In this document: positions 1-12,100 of the stretch, one piece after another
Position numbering within the stretch: position 1 is the stretch's first letter
Layout: each line of letters begins with the position of its first letter
Assembly (NCBI RefSeq): GCF_002078875.1
Contig: NC_034421.1
Span: forward strand, 130,055 to 194,054
DNA length: 64,000 nucleotides
Reading direction: 5' to 3'
Source: Numida meleagris
Lineage: Eukaryota > Chordata > Aves > Galliformes > Numididae
The notes under the pieces: model-generated
What the model was told of the DNA's origin: nothing
The model's database searches: none
The model's input: only the letters and a program-made list of their open reading frames with translations
Program-made: the position numbers and the translations under genes

Positions 1-69
1 GCAATCTGTTTAATTCTAGCTCCTCAAACAGTGAACTATTAGTTTTAGACAAAAAATACTTTCTTAGTC

Positions 70-235
70 CAGTTCCCGGCTCCATACAGGACCTCCCAGG
101 GTCAAACCCCTACGTCTGAGAGCTTTGTCTAAATGCTTCTTGAACTATAGCAGCTTGGTGCCATGAACACTGCCCCGGGGAGCTTGTTCCAGTGCCTGAC
201 CACCTTCTCAGTGGAGAACCTCCTAAAACACAGAA
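70..235 (-). mobile_element. CR1 LINE fragment
   Basis: The plus strand reads as the reverse complement of the CR1 3' region: a run like gcttcttgaactatagcagc, then agcttgttccagtgcctgac and caccttctcagtggagaacc. These are the standard CR1 phrases found repeatedly in this window. It is diverged and truncated at both ends. Confidence 0.8.
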
Positions 236-427
236 TGGGGCAAAGCAAGAGATCACCAATTTGGGGGTAATTCCACTCTACTCTGGAAATTACAGGCTTC
301 AGAACTGAAGCAGAAGATACCGCAGGTCCTTTGTTTCTGGTTTAATCTAAGGGGCATTGAATCTTTAACCAGGTGTCAGATCTGCTCAAGACAGTAGGTG
401 CTTGTTGTCTAAACTAGTCATTGCTGA

Positions 428-811
428 ATGCATTCAGAAATCTGCTTGAAGCGGTCAACACAACATGTTAGAAGAAGCAGCAGCACTAACGCTACCAAAA
501 GGCTCAGTGTTATCTTTCCCTACACCATCTGCTACATTACATACCTTTTTGTTCCCCTTACTGTTTTATTATTGACACTTTTTCTTTACCACAAGCATTG
601 CATACTTAAAAGCATTGAACAATTTAGGCTGGAACGGACCCTGGGAAATTCTCTTGTTCAGTCTTCTGGTTCAAGGGAAGTCAGCAGCGAAGAGCCAAAA
701 AATGACATAAACAGAGTAAATAAAGCCCATGCAAGGGGGCAGCAATCAATTTTACCAAAAATCCCATATACATTCAAGTGCTATAGCAAAAATGTAATCA
801 CAGTATTGTAA
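428..811 (+). other. Unassigned open frame with one membrane segment, antisense in GSPT1 intron 1
   Basis: A 127-codon open frame. Residues about 29-54 are strongly hydrophobic (FPYTICYITYLFVPLTVLLL and onward), followed by a His/Lys/Cys flank, so it reads like a single-pass membrane protein with a short polar tail. A canonical AATAAA lies at about 876-881, roughly 70 bases after the stop codon. It could be the last exon of an unrecognised plus-strand gene, a processed pseudogene, or chance in AT-rich DNA. I do not recognise the product, and no upstream exon is visible because the window begins here. Confidence 0.25.
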
Positions 812-875
812 ATTGATGCTGCATTTTCAGAGATGTTTCATTTGGATAAATTTTGTTTGGATTTCATGTATGAGA

Positions 876-881
876 AAATAA
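876..881 (+). promoter_or_regulatory. AATAAA polyadenylation-type hexamer
   Basis: Canonical hexamer about 70 bases downstream of the stop of the 428-811 frame, in the context gagaaaataaaactg. Such hexamers are common by chance in AT-rich introns, so it is only suggestive. Confidence 0.25.
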
Positions 882-3789
882 AACTGTTAATAATTCAAGT
901 GAGAAAAAAAATGTTGCAACTGTGCCCTTCTGCCTTAATACAGAAACAAAACAAATAAAAATGAGATAGTATCTTACATTGATTTACAGCATTGATAAAG
1001 TATAGTAAGAATAAGTCACAGAACAGTGAAGCTGCAAGGTGCAGTTGTGATCAGTAACGTTTAGAGGCATTAACACAATCTACTGTCATTTTATTAACTA
1101 TCACACCTGGGCTTAATTTAGTTGAGTTCGCTAGTCCAGCAAAAGCTTTCTTAAAATAAGCTTTCCTAGAAGCATAATTTATCCAAGATGTTCTTGACAT
1201 GACTCACTGGAAGGCACTCTGTGCTATCTGTTGCAAACAAAATTTGGAAGCCTCTATGTCACATTTCCGATGGAACTCCAAAAAGATTTTAAGCAAATGA
1301 GTTTTGACACAGTTTGATAAAAGCAGGTCCTCACAAATACAACATTTGGAACATATTTTTAAAGATATGTTCCTTAGGTTCAGAAATTTAAACAATATAC
1401 TCTTTTTGCTTATAATCAAAAAGTAAGTTTCAGAATCAGTTTAGAAGTAAATATCTGCAGGCAGGAGTTACATTAGCAGTAAGCACTGGTCAGATTTTCT
1501 CCTTAGCACACAATCTGCTATCAAAAGAAAGCACACACAAAACATAATTTGCAATGTAGGTATCAGAAGCTTCCTAATTTTTAGAAAAGTAGTATCTCCT
1601 TCCCTGAATGGTTTCTCTGAATGTTATTTCAGTGCTCTAAACATAAGTAACAGGATTTTTAGATAAATTACTAAAAATACGAAGTTACTGTGCATAAAAG
1701 GAAACACTATGACATATGACAGCCAGATAAGTGAGATCAGTTCTGTCAAATTTTTCTATATCCAATGCTACTACTGCACATTTATCTTGACCTACAATAT
1801 CCTTTGAATTACAAAAGAATCAGGACTCAAAATCTCAGCAAGAGAAAGTTCTAAGGAGAAAACTGTTACTGAATGCTGACAAACAGTTTTTTAGATTCTT
1901 CTTAACAGTTCAGATACGGGTTCTTCTTAATTCAAAGAAGTATTTCTACAGTCCTCCATACAGGTAAAAAGTATTTTTTTCCCCACAAGGTAATAGAGAA
2001 CGTATGCCATGGAACACCTAATCGCCTAGAGAAGCAAAAGCAAATTGGATTGCAGAAAAGTGACTTATTCAGCACCATTGTCTAATCATATGTTGCTCTG
2101 ACTTACTTCCAGAGCCAGCTCCACCTAGTTCTCCTAGCCAGGAAAGTAGTAGTTGTCACTTTATACAAACACCTGCCAGGACAACACTGTCAATTACTTT
2201 AACTGAGTACGTCAAATCTGAAAAAAATACATAGCAAATAGAGTGTTCCAGTTAAGAAAAACTGATTTTATTTATTAATGAGAGAAGAGAAGAACAGCAG
2301 ATTTTTGTCTGCTTAACTTCAGGGACACTCAAGTCTAATTATAGAAAATAAAAATTCTAAACCTCAAAGAGGATACAGAAGCAAGCTGAATTCAAATCAG
2401 GTAGATTACAGCACTATATATGAAATGTACTCCTCAACTAAGATGAAAAGAAAAGCTATCCTGATCACTCCAGATGACCAACAAGCTTTCAGTAAAGTCA
2501 TCCTTAGTCTCTGGCAAGACAGAAGCTTACCATAAGCCTTTTAAGTAGCAGAAGAGTGCAGAAAATTAAAGCATGAAGAAATAAACACAATGAATAGATG
2601 AGGAAAAGTAGTTCAAGTCCTATGAAAATGCTGCAAGTCTTAGGGGAAAAAAAAAGCTTTACAGAGTGGCTGGAGGGAAAAAAAAAAAGTTATTCTAATA
2701 TTCAAAACTCCAAAAGTTTTCAGTCAAAGCACTGATGACAAAGTTAAAAAGTCTTAGATGCAAGATTGACTGAAAAACACCCTAGAATTAAAGATTACTT
2801 AAAGCTGCATCACACATTTAGAACAGACTCTAACTTCCTGCTCTACCTTTGCAGTGAACCCTACACATCAGTGAAACTTAACGCACACATTTATTCTCAA
2901 CAGGATCCAGCAGTCTGTCAGCGGCTTCTTCAAAGCATATTTTAATACACTTTCATATTGCCTGCCCACGTAGGACATAAGCTACATTTCCCAATAAAAA
3001 TCAGGAAGGCTTAACAGCTGCAAAAAAACTAATGTTTTCTCTAAAACAGAAAAGGGGTTAACATAATGTAAATTTTAAAGGATCATATGTGAAAGTTACA
3101 GATTTCAGCTATCATCATCAGCTGAGTGTAGATCCCAGCGAGTGCCAGACTAACTCATGTACTAAATCAGCATGCAATAAATGACAGGCCATGATTAACA
3201 CAAAATCATAGCAAACATAGTGTAACAAGTAGTAGTTTCAGTGAAATAAAACTACTGCGATCAATATCTGAAATATGAGTTTATTTCACACTGCATCAGG
3301 AAGGATGCAGAAAGATTCTAGGAAAAAAAAAAACACAGGAAAGTGTCAAACTGCCATACTCAACCAGGTCACAAACTCCTTAGCTGCAAGTGTGACACTG
3401 AAATGTTGCCACAAAGCTAACCAGCGTGTCTGATGTCTGGAAGGACCTTCAGTTTGGAGCTGGAAATTGAAAAGAAGCTCTCCTTAAATTTCCCATATGC
3501 AAAGTAAACCTAGCATTAACGCTGTCTGCATATCCCTCCAAGATTAATAGCTGGGCAAATTACAAGTCCTTCCACTGACAGAGGCCAGATGGACAAACCT
3601 CCATTCCTTTCTAGTCTTTTATCAGCTTCATGTTAGAATAAAGTTAACTATTTGATATAATCTTCAGAAAGACATTTAAAATACGCCTGAAACACTGGTG
3701 GCAGAAGCAGTGCCATTTTCCCAGTAACATCACACATATTACCACCAAAATCATCAATCACTTATCTAGAGGTTGATAAAAACGAGTGC

Positions 3790-4860
3790 TGTGGGGCTTA
3801 TTCTCACCATGGGTGACCCTTCACCACTGAAGGCAGGCAGGACAAGGCATGGGGCACTACGTACAGAGCACAGCACCTGCACCAGGGCTCGGTCTCCCGC
3901 GAAGTCCCGTCTGCTGTACCACCGCGCCCTGCGGAACCCTCTCCAAGGCCCCACAGACTTTGGGGACGGGCGAGAGGCCACCAGCAGCCCCTCTACAGTG
4001 CGCTACCACCCCTCCGGCCAGACCCAGCCGCGTGACGCCCCTTGCCAAGCCCTCCTCCTGCGCGAGGCTCTCTCACGGACGAGACTTTCCCATCCCCGGG
4101 ATACTCCGGGCCTAGTGCTGTCTTCTGACCCCCGCCGGGCTGCGAGCCACCTCCCAGGACAGCGCAGCCTAGCCCAGCGCCCCAACCCCTCACACTCCGG
4201 AGGCCCCGCGCCGCGCTCCGGCCCCGCGTGGCCCTTCCCTCTTCCCCCGCTCCGGGCCCGGCAGCCGACGCCGCGCCCTTCCAACGTGGCCCCCCACATC
4301 GCTCCCTTCCCGGCGCCCACCCCGTCCCGCTCACCGTGGGGCGGCGGCAGGCCGGGAGGGGGAGAAGGTGGCGGCAGGCCGGGCGCCGGCGCCCCTCTCA
4401 GGAAGGACGGCACGAACTCGGCAGCGTGGACGTTGGGCACGAAGGGTTTAGCGTTGACGTTCAGCTGCCGGCTGAAGGCCGCCCCGAGCAGCTCCTGCTG
4501 GGCCTCGGCCTCCGCGGCCGGCGGGGCGGAACCTGGACTGGCGCCGCTGCCCGGCTCGATGTCCGCCTGATCCCAGCAGTCAGGAGCCGAGTCGCTGCTA
4601 CTCCCGCTGCCGCTCCCGTTCGCCTCCATTTTGTGGCTGCCCCACAAGCCTCTGCGGCCCTGAAGCGTCTCCCAGCGTCTGGGGTTAGGGGGAAGCCGGC
4701 AGCAGCACCAACTCAGCACTCGCTCCGCCGATTCCGCGTGTACTCCACCACCCCGACGCGCAGCTTAGTATGGCCTCCTGGTGTTGCCGTACCCCCTTCT
4801 TCTGCCCTCCCCTGCCACCATTTTAGTAGTTTTTAGCAGCCCGGGGCCTCATCCCACAGT
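3790..4860. promoter_or_regulatory. GSPT1: CpG island over GSPT1 exon 1 and 5' UTR
   Basis: GC-rich, CpG-dense sequence in sharp contrast with the AT-rich flanks. It covers the start of intron 1, coding exon 1 and the region upstream of the ATG. Several long frames on both strands here (for example 3773-4570 plus and 4228-4836 plus) are by-products of GC richness, not genes. The start codon lies inside a YY1-like match (CAAAATGGAGGC, minus strand), a motif often placed just downstream of start sites of housekeeping genes. Confidence 0.8.
4335..4629 (-). CDS. GSPT1: GSPT1 coding exon 1 (eRF3a N-terminus), partial gene
   Basis: Eukaryotic release factor 3a is the GTPase partner of eRF1 in translation termination in the cytosol. 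This exon encodes residues 1-98 plus one base and ends at a consensus donor (CCCACG|GTGAGC, minus strand). Seen in the translation: the motif SSSDSAPDCWDQADIE at residues 10-25, then FSRQLNVNAKPFVPNVHAAE at residues 52-71, both nearly identical to mammalian GSPT1 as I recall it. Residues about 51-77 are the overlapping PAM2 motifs that bind the MLLE domain of poly(A)-binding protein. AKPF at 60-63 is the IAP-binding sequence exposed when the mammalian protein is processed. The start is the first ATG in frame, in good context (ACAAAATGG). The long glycine run of human GSPT1 is replaced by a short Gly/Ser stretch. The GTPase domain lies in later exons left of the window. Confidence 0.95.
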
Positions 4861-4881
4861 ACGGCTCAGGAGAGGGGAGGA

Positions 4882-5110
4882 AACTACAACGCCCATCGCG
4901 CATTGCGTCAGCCCCACCTCCCCGGAAGAGATGGGAAATGTAGTTATCTGCGTCTTCTACGTATTCAGACACTACGCTTCCCAGCAGCCTTTGCGCTCGC
5001 CTCTCGTTTCTGCAGTCTCCGCCTCCAGTTTCTGGGGAGATGGGACGTGTAGTTGACGTGAAGGCTTCAGCGGGAGAGGAACTACGTACGTGTCCCAGCA
5101 GCCCTGGCGC
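4882..5110. promoter_or_regulatory. Array of five ACTACA..TCCCA (ZNF143/THAP11-type) promoter elements
   Basis: Five variants of the element whose consensus is close to ACTACAATTCCCAGCATGC: 4882-4903 plus (ACTACAACGCCCATCGCGCA), 4931-4945 minus, 4971-4996 plus (ACTACGCTTCCCAGCAGCCT), 5041-5054 minus, and 5081-5110 plus (ACTACG, four extra bases, then TGTCCCAGCAGCC). An ETS-like CCGGAAG sits at 4922-4928. In vertebrates this element is bound by ZNF143 and THAP11/HCFC1 and marks housekeeping and bidirectional promoters. It lies about 250-480 bases upstream of the GSPT1 ATG. Confidence 0.7.
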
Positions 5111-5676
5111 TAACGTTCTCTCAGGAGGTGCTTGTGACTTCTTCGGGGAACTCTGGGAAAGGGAGTTCGGTAATGCTGTGGGCAGTAGGGGGTTGCTCTG
5201 TTTTCCCTTACACTGCGTGGTGGGTGGTTAGGAACGGTGCGGGCCGCAGTCACGCAGGGCTCTGCGTTGTAGAGAAGAGGAGCGTGTTCACTTTAAAATA
5301 AATAATAATGTCATTCACAATTGGAGACTACACCTCTGCTGAGTGGAAGTCTTCAAGCACCACTAGCATGCTATCACCAGGACTAAAGACCCTGTGAAAG
5401 GTAGTCTGATTATTCCCTGGTGCAGAGCTCATTTGCAGTTTTCAGGCACACGTTGCCAGGGCTTCTATTATTCGATGTGGAGTGTAATTAGGAATATTTT
5501 AAATATTACTGTAGTAACACAGGTGAGAGTTTAATAAAACTACAAGCTAGTTTCTCAGCTGTCATTTCAGAAGAGTGCAAATCAGGGAAGAGTCATGACT
5601 GTATCTGGTAAAGGATTTTTTTAAGACACTATGTTTCTGTTTGTTTGTTTGTTTTTAATTATTTCTTTCTTTTTAG

Positions 5677-5774
5677 AGAACAACATGCAGTATTACCAAG
5701 GGCAGGACGAGAAGCAGGAACGGTATGATTTTCTCAGGAGATTGGAAGAAGCAGTTAAAAGGAAAGGTAGAGAA
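5677..5774 (+). other. Candidate exon of an unassigned transcript divergent from GSPT1
   Basis: It has a strong acceptor (long pyrimidine tract then ttctttctttttag|AG) and a consensus donor at 5775 (GAA|GTAAGA). The frame between contains an ATG at 5685 with A at -3 and encodes a charged helical peptide beginning MQYYQGQDEKQERYDFLRRL, ending with EEAVKRKGRE. Composition and splice sites look exonic. The stretch FLRRLEEAVK loosely resembles the first helix of SNX29 ([11 protein letters not shown]), too short to prove relation. A matching first exon could start in the CpG-rich region near 5100-5250. I cannot name the gene. Confidence 0.35.
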
Positions 5775-8700
5775 GTAAGAAATACAGTGTACAATGTTAT
5801 TTTAGTTCTTTTCTGGCTGCAAGGCTTTTATTAACTTTTGAAAGCATTGTCCAGCTTTAGCAAATTTCACAAGAGATGAAAGTTAACTAAGTTCCATCAG
5901 TTGTTTTTGTGAAAAGAAACAGCTGGATAAAGGAACAAGATTTACATTTGTAATTTCACTGAAGCTGAGATAGAAATAAAATCCTTTTCCCTAGTGGTAA
6001 CAACATCTGTACCAAAAAAAAAGAGCTTATTGGTTACCTCTGCTGAATAAGAGATAAAAATCCAGTGGAAACCAAGCTACATGAATTCTGCTGACACAGT
6101 GGCTTCTTACTGTATGCTTTTCCTGCTGTTGTGAGCGTTTAATAGGTCACGTTTATAGTGACTACAGTGCTGCATTGCAAGCTTGTGTATTCTATTTGAG
6201 CCTTGATAAAGTCTGCAAGTCAGACAAAGCTTAACTGGAGGCAGGTACTACATTTTCAGAGTAATTAAGATTACTAGTGCACAGAACATGTAGGCAGCAA
6301 TTCTTATGAACGCTTTGGCATGAGTTAAGAAGAATTCCTGAATGACAGCTCCCGAAGTACCAAGTTGTGCTACTCCTCCTCCTCCTCCCTTAGCTTTTTT
6401 GGGGGAGGAGGGGCACAAATGCATTTTAGTCAGAGGCATGGATGTATGTATTACCACTGATTTCAGAGGAAAATAATTACTTGTGGTATCCAACATTCAT
6501 TCCTTCCTTGTCAGATACATATTCCATAGGTACTTGCTAGGATATGAGCAATTTGTCTACAGAGTTTCAGAAGACACCAGACATCCTTCAGAGTGTACAA
6601 ACCTGTTTTGCAGGCTGTGTCACTAATAAGAATTGTGTAAACTCAAATGCTACATTTTTAAGGGAGCTAGCAGTTTGTTTTTCCGCTCAGGAACAGCTGA
6701 TAAGCAAAACAAAACCTAAATAGAATCATGAAAATTCTACTGGTAAAATATATACTGGAATGTAAATGGTGATATTCTCTTGAGGTTTTAAAGCATTTAA
6801 AGGATTATAAAATCTTTCCTTGCTTAAATCTCTGCATTAAAACATTTATAGTAAATGTACTAGCTCTTCATTTAATAAAAACTGAAAAACTTTTTTCAGT
6901 GAGAATCACCTATATATGTGTGTATCTATCATCACATCATAACTGACTTACATTATCAAAGTGCTGCTTAGAAAAGAAGAGTTTGGACTGTGTCAGGGTT
7001 CACAAGCTGAGATGAGTGCAGGGAAACTGTGTTCACCCCTCAGCTGCAGTTCTACTCATCCTTCGTACTTTGTTAACCTAGATAACAATCTACTTTTTTT
7101 TTCCGCATGGGTTACTGAGATGAGTCAATTCGTAAGAGACTGACAAATGCTTGAGGTAGTGTATATTAAGAATGGGGAACAGGACTTTGTCATATATTCA
7201 AGTATCTCAAGTTACAAGTTCAGCACTAGTTTCTGTCCTGTGATAAGTCATTCTTATAGCAGTGAAGTGAAGGTCCTCATGCAAATGATATGAGAGATTC
7301 TATAGGGATACTATTCAGTTCTCTACTGGAACCTTTCATCCAAGGTTCTAACAAACACTTCACACCCCAGCAGATATACTGAAGAAGAGAAGAAAAATTT
7401 TTTTTTTGCTAGAAGACTTTACATAAGTTAACAGCTTCAAACAGTTAACTGCTCACCAGTAGCAGGTAAGGCCATAAAATAGCAGCAGTCAAAGGGGGAA
7501 GAAGAGCGGTTTTAGGGTACTGGCTAAATTGATTCAGTTTCCCTTAAGATCAGATCAACTCCTCAGCTGTTGTAAAATGGGGAAGGAAAGCATTTGTCTG
7601 AGACTGGGAGGAGTACAAAAGGAACAAGACCTCCCTTTCTGATTTAGCAGCAAGCTGAAATGCAACTGATGCACTGTGATGCCATGCCCCGAAACTTAAA
7701 ACATATTCAAATATGTACATTAGTTGTGGACTTAATTGTGCAGCCTGCTATTTAGAATTGCTTTGAAGTCATCTTGAATCTTTAAAAATAAAGCGAAAAG
7801 AACAAGTTAATTACCTAAGAGGAAGAAAAGACAAAATTTGCAAGTTAAATTACCAATATTAAAAGAGGAAGAACATAAGACACAGTGTTCAGCTATGGAA
7901 CTGCCATTATAGAAACACATCTCTTCATATGAAGCACATGTGAAGAGACAGTTTCAAAAGGTATTCTGTAAATTAAATTGAGTATTACTTAAAAGAAACA
8001 AGTAGAGGTAGATGCATCCGGAAAGTTTTTGTGGAAGATGTGGATTAAGGATGTATCTAAATTCAAGTGATAAACTCCTCTTGAGGGAAAACTGCATAAG
8101 ATTTTTTTTTCCTCTAAGTAACTTTCATATATTCACCAGGCCTGGCAAAGAATTGAAAATAATGAACTATTTTAAGTTTGGTTAGGTGCCAGAAAACAAT
8201 ACTTTAAAACTCTACCAAATTCTCTTTCCAGGTTGTCCCTGGAGATGTAGCTGGGAACTAGAGGAAACATCGCCACATTATGTTTTGGTATGATGAGTTT
8301 TTCAAGATCTGAGTCTGTCCTAAGTTCTGCTAGTCTTCTTGAAAGGGTTGAATAAGTTTCAAAGAGGCTTTTGTGTTTGCGCAAGAGCATGTATAACCCC
8401 GACTGAGATATCTTGACTTGGAAATGTATTTTCACTGATTTGTTTGTTGTAACACTGCTATTTAACAAACGCTGTTTCAGACCTATTACTCTCCCTCTGC
8501 TGGACACTCACATGATGGCTGTATTTGTTTCGTCTTACATTAAGTCTTTATTTTAAGCTCTTAGACTGGAAAAGCTATAAATAAAATTCTTCTTTGGCTT
8601 TCCTAATGTAGCACTATAGCACTATAAACTCTCTTCCACAGTCCAGTCATAGAATTACTCCAAGCTCACAAATGGGTATCCTCAATGGAATTCAGCAACT

Positions 8701-9065
8701 TAACTCTTAGGCATTTCATTGTGGTTTGGTAAAGAGTACTTCTGACCTGTATTCCTCTTTTCAAGGCCTCTAATCTGGAGTTAAAACCTTTCTTTTGGAA
8801 TAGTTAAAGCACAAACTGGAGGCCTCATAAGGGATATAAAATCCTTTGTTTTTACATTAGGAAGCAAAAGAAATACATAGAACAACCAGTTAAGGTACTG
8901 AAGCAGCTGAAAATAAATCTTGTTAAATACAATCCAGATCTGTGCTCACCCATTCTTATGCTTTTGTCTTATGCTTTTGTTACTTTGTTAGCAAGGTTAT
9001 GATTAGGACTTCTGCTCCATGACAGTAAATTTGCTTTCACCCATAAGTTTGTTGGATGTAGAGAA

Positions 9066-9123
9066 TAAACATTGTGAGCATAATAAGTTTAGGAGGAAAC
9101 ATTATGAGCACAATATGTTTAGA
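9066..9123 (+). repeat. Imperfect two-copy tandem repeat
   Basis: Two adjacent units of about 29-33 bases, the first starting AAACATTGTGAGCATAATAA and the second AAACATTATGAGCACAATAT, each followed by a GTTTAG-like end. It is intergenic and looks like a local slippage duplication. Confidence 0.6.
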
Positions 9124-12100
9124 TTCTCTGGAAGCAACAAATTGAAACAGCATATTTTGGCTCCCCTGAGACAAATCTGAGAATCTCAGGGGCTGAGCTG
9201 CTGAGTTGACTGAGCAACAATGGTAACTTTCAAGTATCAGTCCCTCAGAAGATTTTCTTCCACTGTTTATAAGTTGTGTTGTTCTAGTGCAAATGAAATA
9301 ATTGAGAAAATTTACAACTTTGATTACCATGAAATTTTCAGGCTTTTACCTTGATATAGAAGTTTTGAGAAGTGGCTAGCATTGAAAGTGGGGCATATAG
9401 TCTAATAGAGATAGCCAAGGCAAGTCCCTAATATCAAAGAGTTCTGCTGCAGCTGATGCAGTTTTTCCAGGCTGTTAGTAAAGAATGTTTTTGTGAGACA
9501 ATGAAAATCTTGATTTTAGCTCTGAAAATGTTAATATAGGGTGTTAATGCAGGGCACTTAGAATGTTGCTTATTCACACCTTTTCTTACTGCATTGTTTA
9601 CGTGACATGGAGAAGTCCAGTTACCATGTCCACTGTTGGCTTCCATAACATTTCTAGGCCAGATCTCCTGCAATATACAAGAGTTTTATTACACTTATGT
9701 TTCATATAGAAATTTTACATGCTATCTCTTGGGAAGTGGGAATAGAAAATAAGTTCAATGTGGGATTTTCATATGCTGTTTTTTCTCCCCTTCTTAATTC
9801 TCCAAAATTTCACTTTCCGTCTGGTCCTTTCTTCTCAAAAGGAAGGCTTCACCAACTGGCCACCCATCAGGCTCGTACCCTTAACATGACAGTGTTCTAA
9901 CAAGTATTAGCTTAATCCAACCTTCCTTGCACAATTACTGTTTTATGTATTGTCCTTACTAGTTACATAACTATTTTGGCACATGTAGAATATCAGGCAA
10001 ATGAAAAGAAAGATTATCTTCCTTCCCAAATGGGAAGTTCTATTATCATTGCTTTTATTTTCTATGTACTTATTCTTTTCTGTAATTATTGCTATTTTAA
10101 TTACTGTTTTTTAAGGAATATTTCTCCCTTGTTTTGTTTTTTAATCTTCTTTAGAGATACTAGATGTAGCAACAGCGTCATCACTCTTCAAAGTAGTGGC
10201 CTAATTAAAGTGTGCTGTACTGAACAGACAATATCTACAGTGTTCTTGATTTTCCACTGTGCTCAAAGTTAAATAATATTGTGCCTAAAAATAGCATTGT
10301 TCTTTCCTGAATGTAAAAGTTAATGAACACAACAAATTGTTTAATAACCTCTTTTTTTTTATTAACTATGTGTACCCAATTCCTAGAATAGCTTATCTGC
10401 TTCCAGCCTTAGAGTTGAAGCATGCAATTAACAGAATGTGGATTTCTGAAAATAACTGCTTCAGGTCATTTTAATGCTTTTTTAGAAGATAATTGTCTGT
10501 AAGATTGCTGTTCCTTGAAGTTCAGTAATTTTTGTGAAGAAAAACTAGTGGCTTTTTTTGTAGGTAAATTCATCTCACAGATCTTCAGGATTGTTGTACT
10601 GAGGCCACTTACAATGGACTTTTTTCTTTGGACTTTTTCAGCAAATAGCTTTAGAGTATTAGAGAGGACTGAGACGAAGCCTACACTGCCTCTACTAAAA
10701 GTCTTAAAACTGTAAGTCAGCTAGCTGCCTTAGTGAGTGGGGGAAAAAAATTACATGTACTACCCAGAAGATCTCTGTCAGCACAAAACGACCAATGTAG
10801 GAGCAACTCTACAGCTACTCTTTGTGAGTCTTAGCTGATGTTGTTTGTAAAGGGAATGCAACAGCCTTTGCAGAAAACTCTTGTTAAATACTATGTGATC
10901 ATGCCAACAGAATTTCTGAAGTACATTCAGGCAAAAAAACTGGCAGAAGCATTAGCAGAGAAACCTCAAAGCAGTCTCTAAACAAGGCTTTGTTGAAGTT
11001 ATTTGTGGTACACAGACATTAGGCTAATGGTCTGAGGGATGAATTTCAGTCATTATATATATAATTACTGACATAATAATAGTTTCTTGGGTATTCTGTC
11101 CAGACATTTCATTTTGTTATTTCAATGTTGAAACTTAAACTAAGTGCTTTTATTTATTTATTTTATTTATTTGCTTGTTTATCCCAAATTGAATAGTGAA
11201 AGACAAAATTCTCCTTACTTTTTTCAGGCAACTAATTTCTGTCACCTAAGTAATACTAATTTAGCACGTATAATGAAGTGAAATTGGCACTGATGGGGAT
11301 TTCTGGGAGTATTAGGCTTCTCCAGATGTCAAAAGAAACCGGCACTCAAATTTGAGTTCATGGCAGGAAGTGCTCTAGCTAGATGTTCAGTGCTTGGTAT
11401 GCCTACATTCTGCCAAAGAGACATGTAACTCTAGGTCTTCCGCTCACATAAGGTTTTAAATCTACAGTGTGTATGTGTGTACACAAGTCCAAAATTCTAC
11501 TTGCTGACATGCATTGTGCTCTTAATATCTATACTCTCTTTATCAGTGAATCTTGACTTCTTGAAATCGTGTCTAGTAGGTTGATAACCTTGTAGAATTT
11601 ACAGTATGATATAATTGGTATTCTAAATAATTCCAGTATAGCTATTAATACTTACAGTCAGCTGGGAAGACTAGTACCTCCTCCTGTTACGTTCTGCCTT
11701 GAACTTTCATTGTTATTTCTAATAGTAGAATTCTAGTGTGTCTTTGGTCAATTATTCAGAAATACCAATCCATTTATTGGAATTTTTAATTTCCAGAAGT
11801 CTCTGTGTAGAATGGATCTTCTAGCATCTTGGAAATATACTTATGTGAGATATAATTTCAAAATTATTTATATATATGTTTCATGATAAAAATCAGCTCT
11901 TACGCTGAAAATTGCTTGAGGCAGGCATGAAGATATACATAGTATCCCCAGTCTTGTGAAGTGTAATTTCAAATAAACCTGTGGTGCTTGAAATAAGAAT
12001 GCTCTGATGATGTTATGCCTTTACTGAGTATGGAGACCCTCCCAGTTCAGATAGTATCTCTGGGTGATGCTAAAGCAGGCTGTGGCCTGTGGAATACCAT

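Larger units (their letters stand above)
1..4334 (-). other. GSPT1: GSPT1 intron 1 (5' part)
   Basis: Non-coding on the GSPT1 strand from the donor at 4333-4334 to the left edge. I looked for the next GSPT1 exon (acidic linker and the GHVDAGKS P-loop) and did not find it here. The right 550 bases are CpG-rich. The rest is AT-rich, with one CR1 fragment near the left edge and one antisense open frame (428-811); nothing else was recognised. Confidence 0.85.

Noticed and set aside
4630..4719. N-terminal extension of GSPT1 by 30 codons in the same frame
   Set aside because: The frame is open upstream, but the codon at 4717-4719 on the minus strand is GTG, not ATG. The ATG at 4629 is the first one and matches the family start.
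3773..4836. Long plus-strand frames across the GSPT1 CpG island
   Set aside because: They are antisense to GSPT1 exon 1, rich in Pro/Arg/Ala/Gly as expected of GC-rich shadows, and have no splice signals or recognisable domains.
6371..6414. CT-rich/GA-rich inverted repeat resembling a terminator hairpin
   Set aside because: A polypyrimidine/polypurine simple-sequence pair in avian intergenic DNA. Intrinsic terminators of this kind do not apply to polymerase II genes.
8172..8507. 111-codon minus-strand frame in the intergenic region
   Set aside because: No recognisable family, no clear splice sites or polyadenylation context. Length is within chance for the amount of AT-rich DNA scanned.
9976..10272. 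98-codon frame with a hydrophobic run, considered as a TNFRSF17 membrane exon
   Set aside because: No cysteine-rich neighbour exon, no matching splice phases, and the hydrophobicity follows from T-rich sequence.
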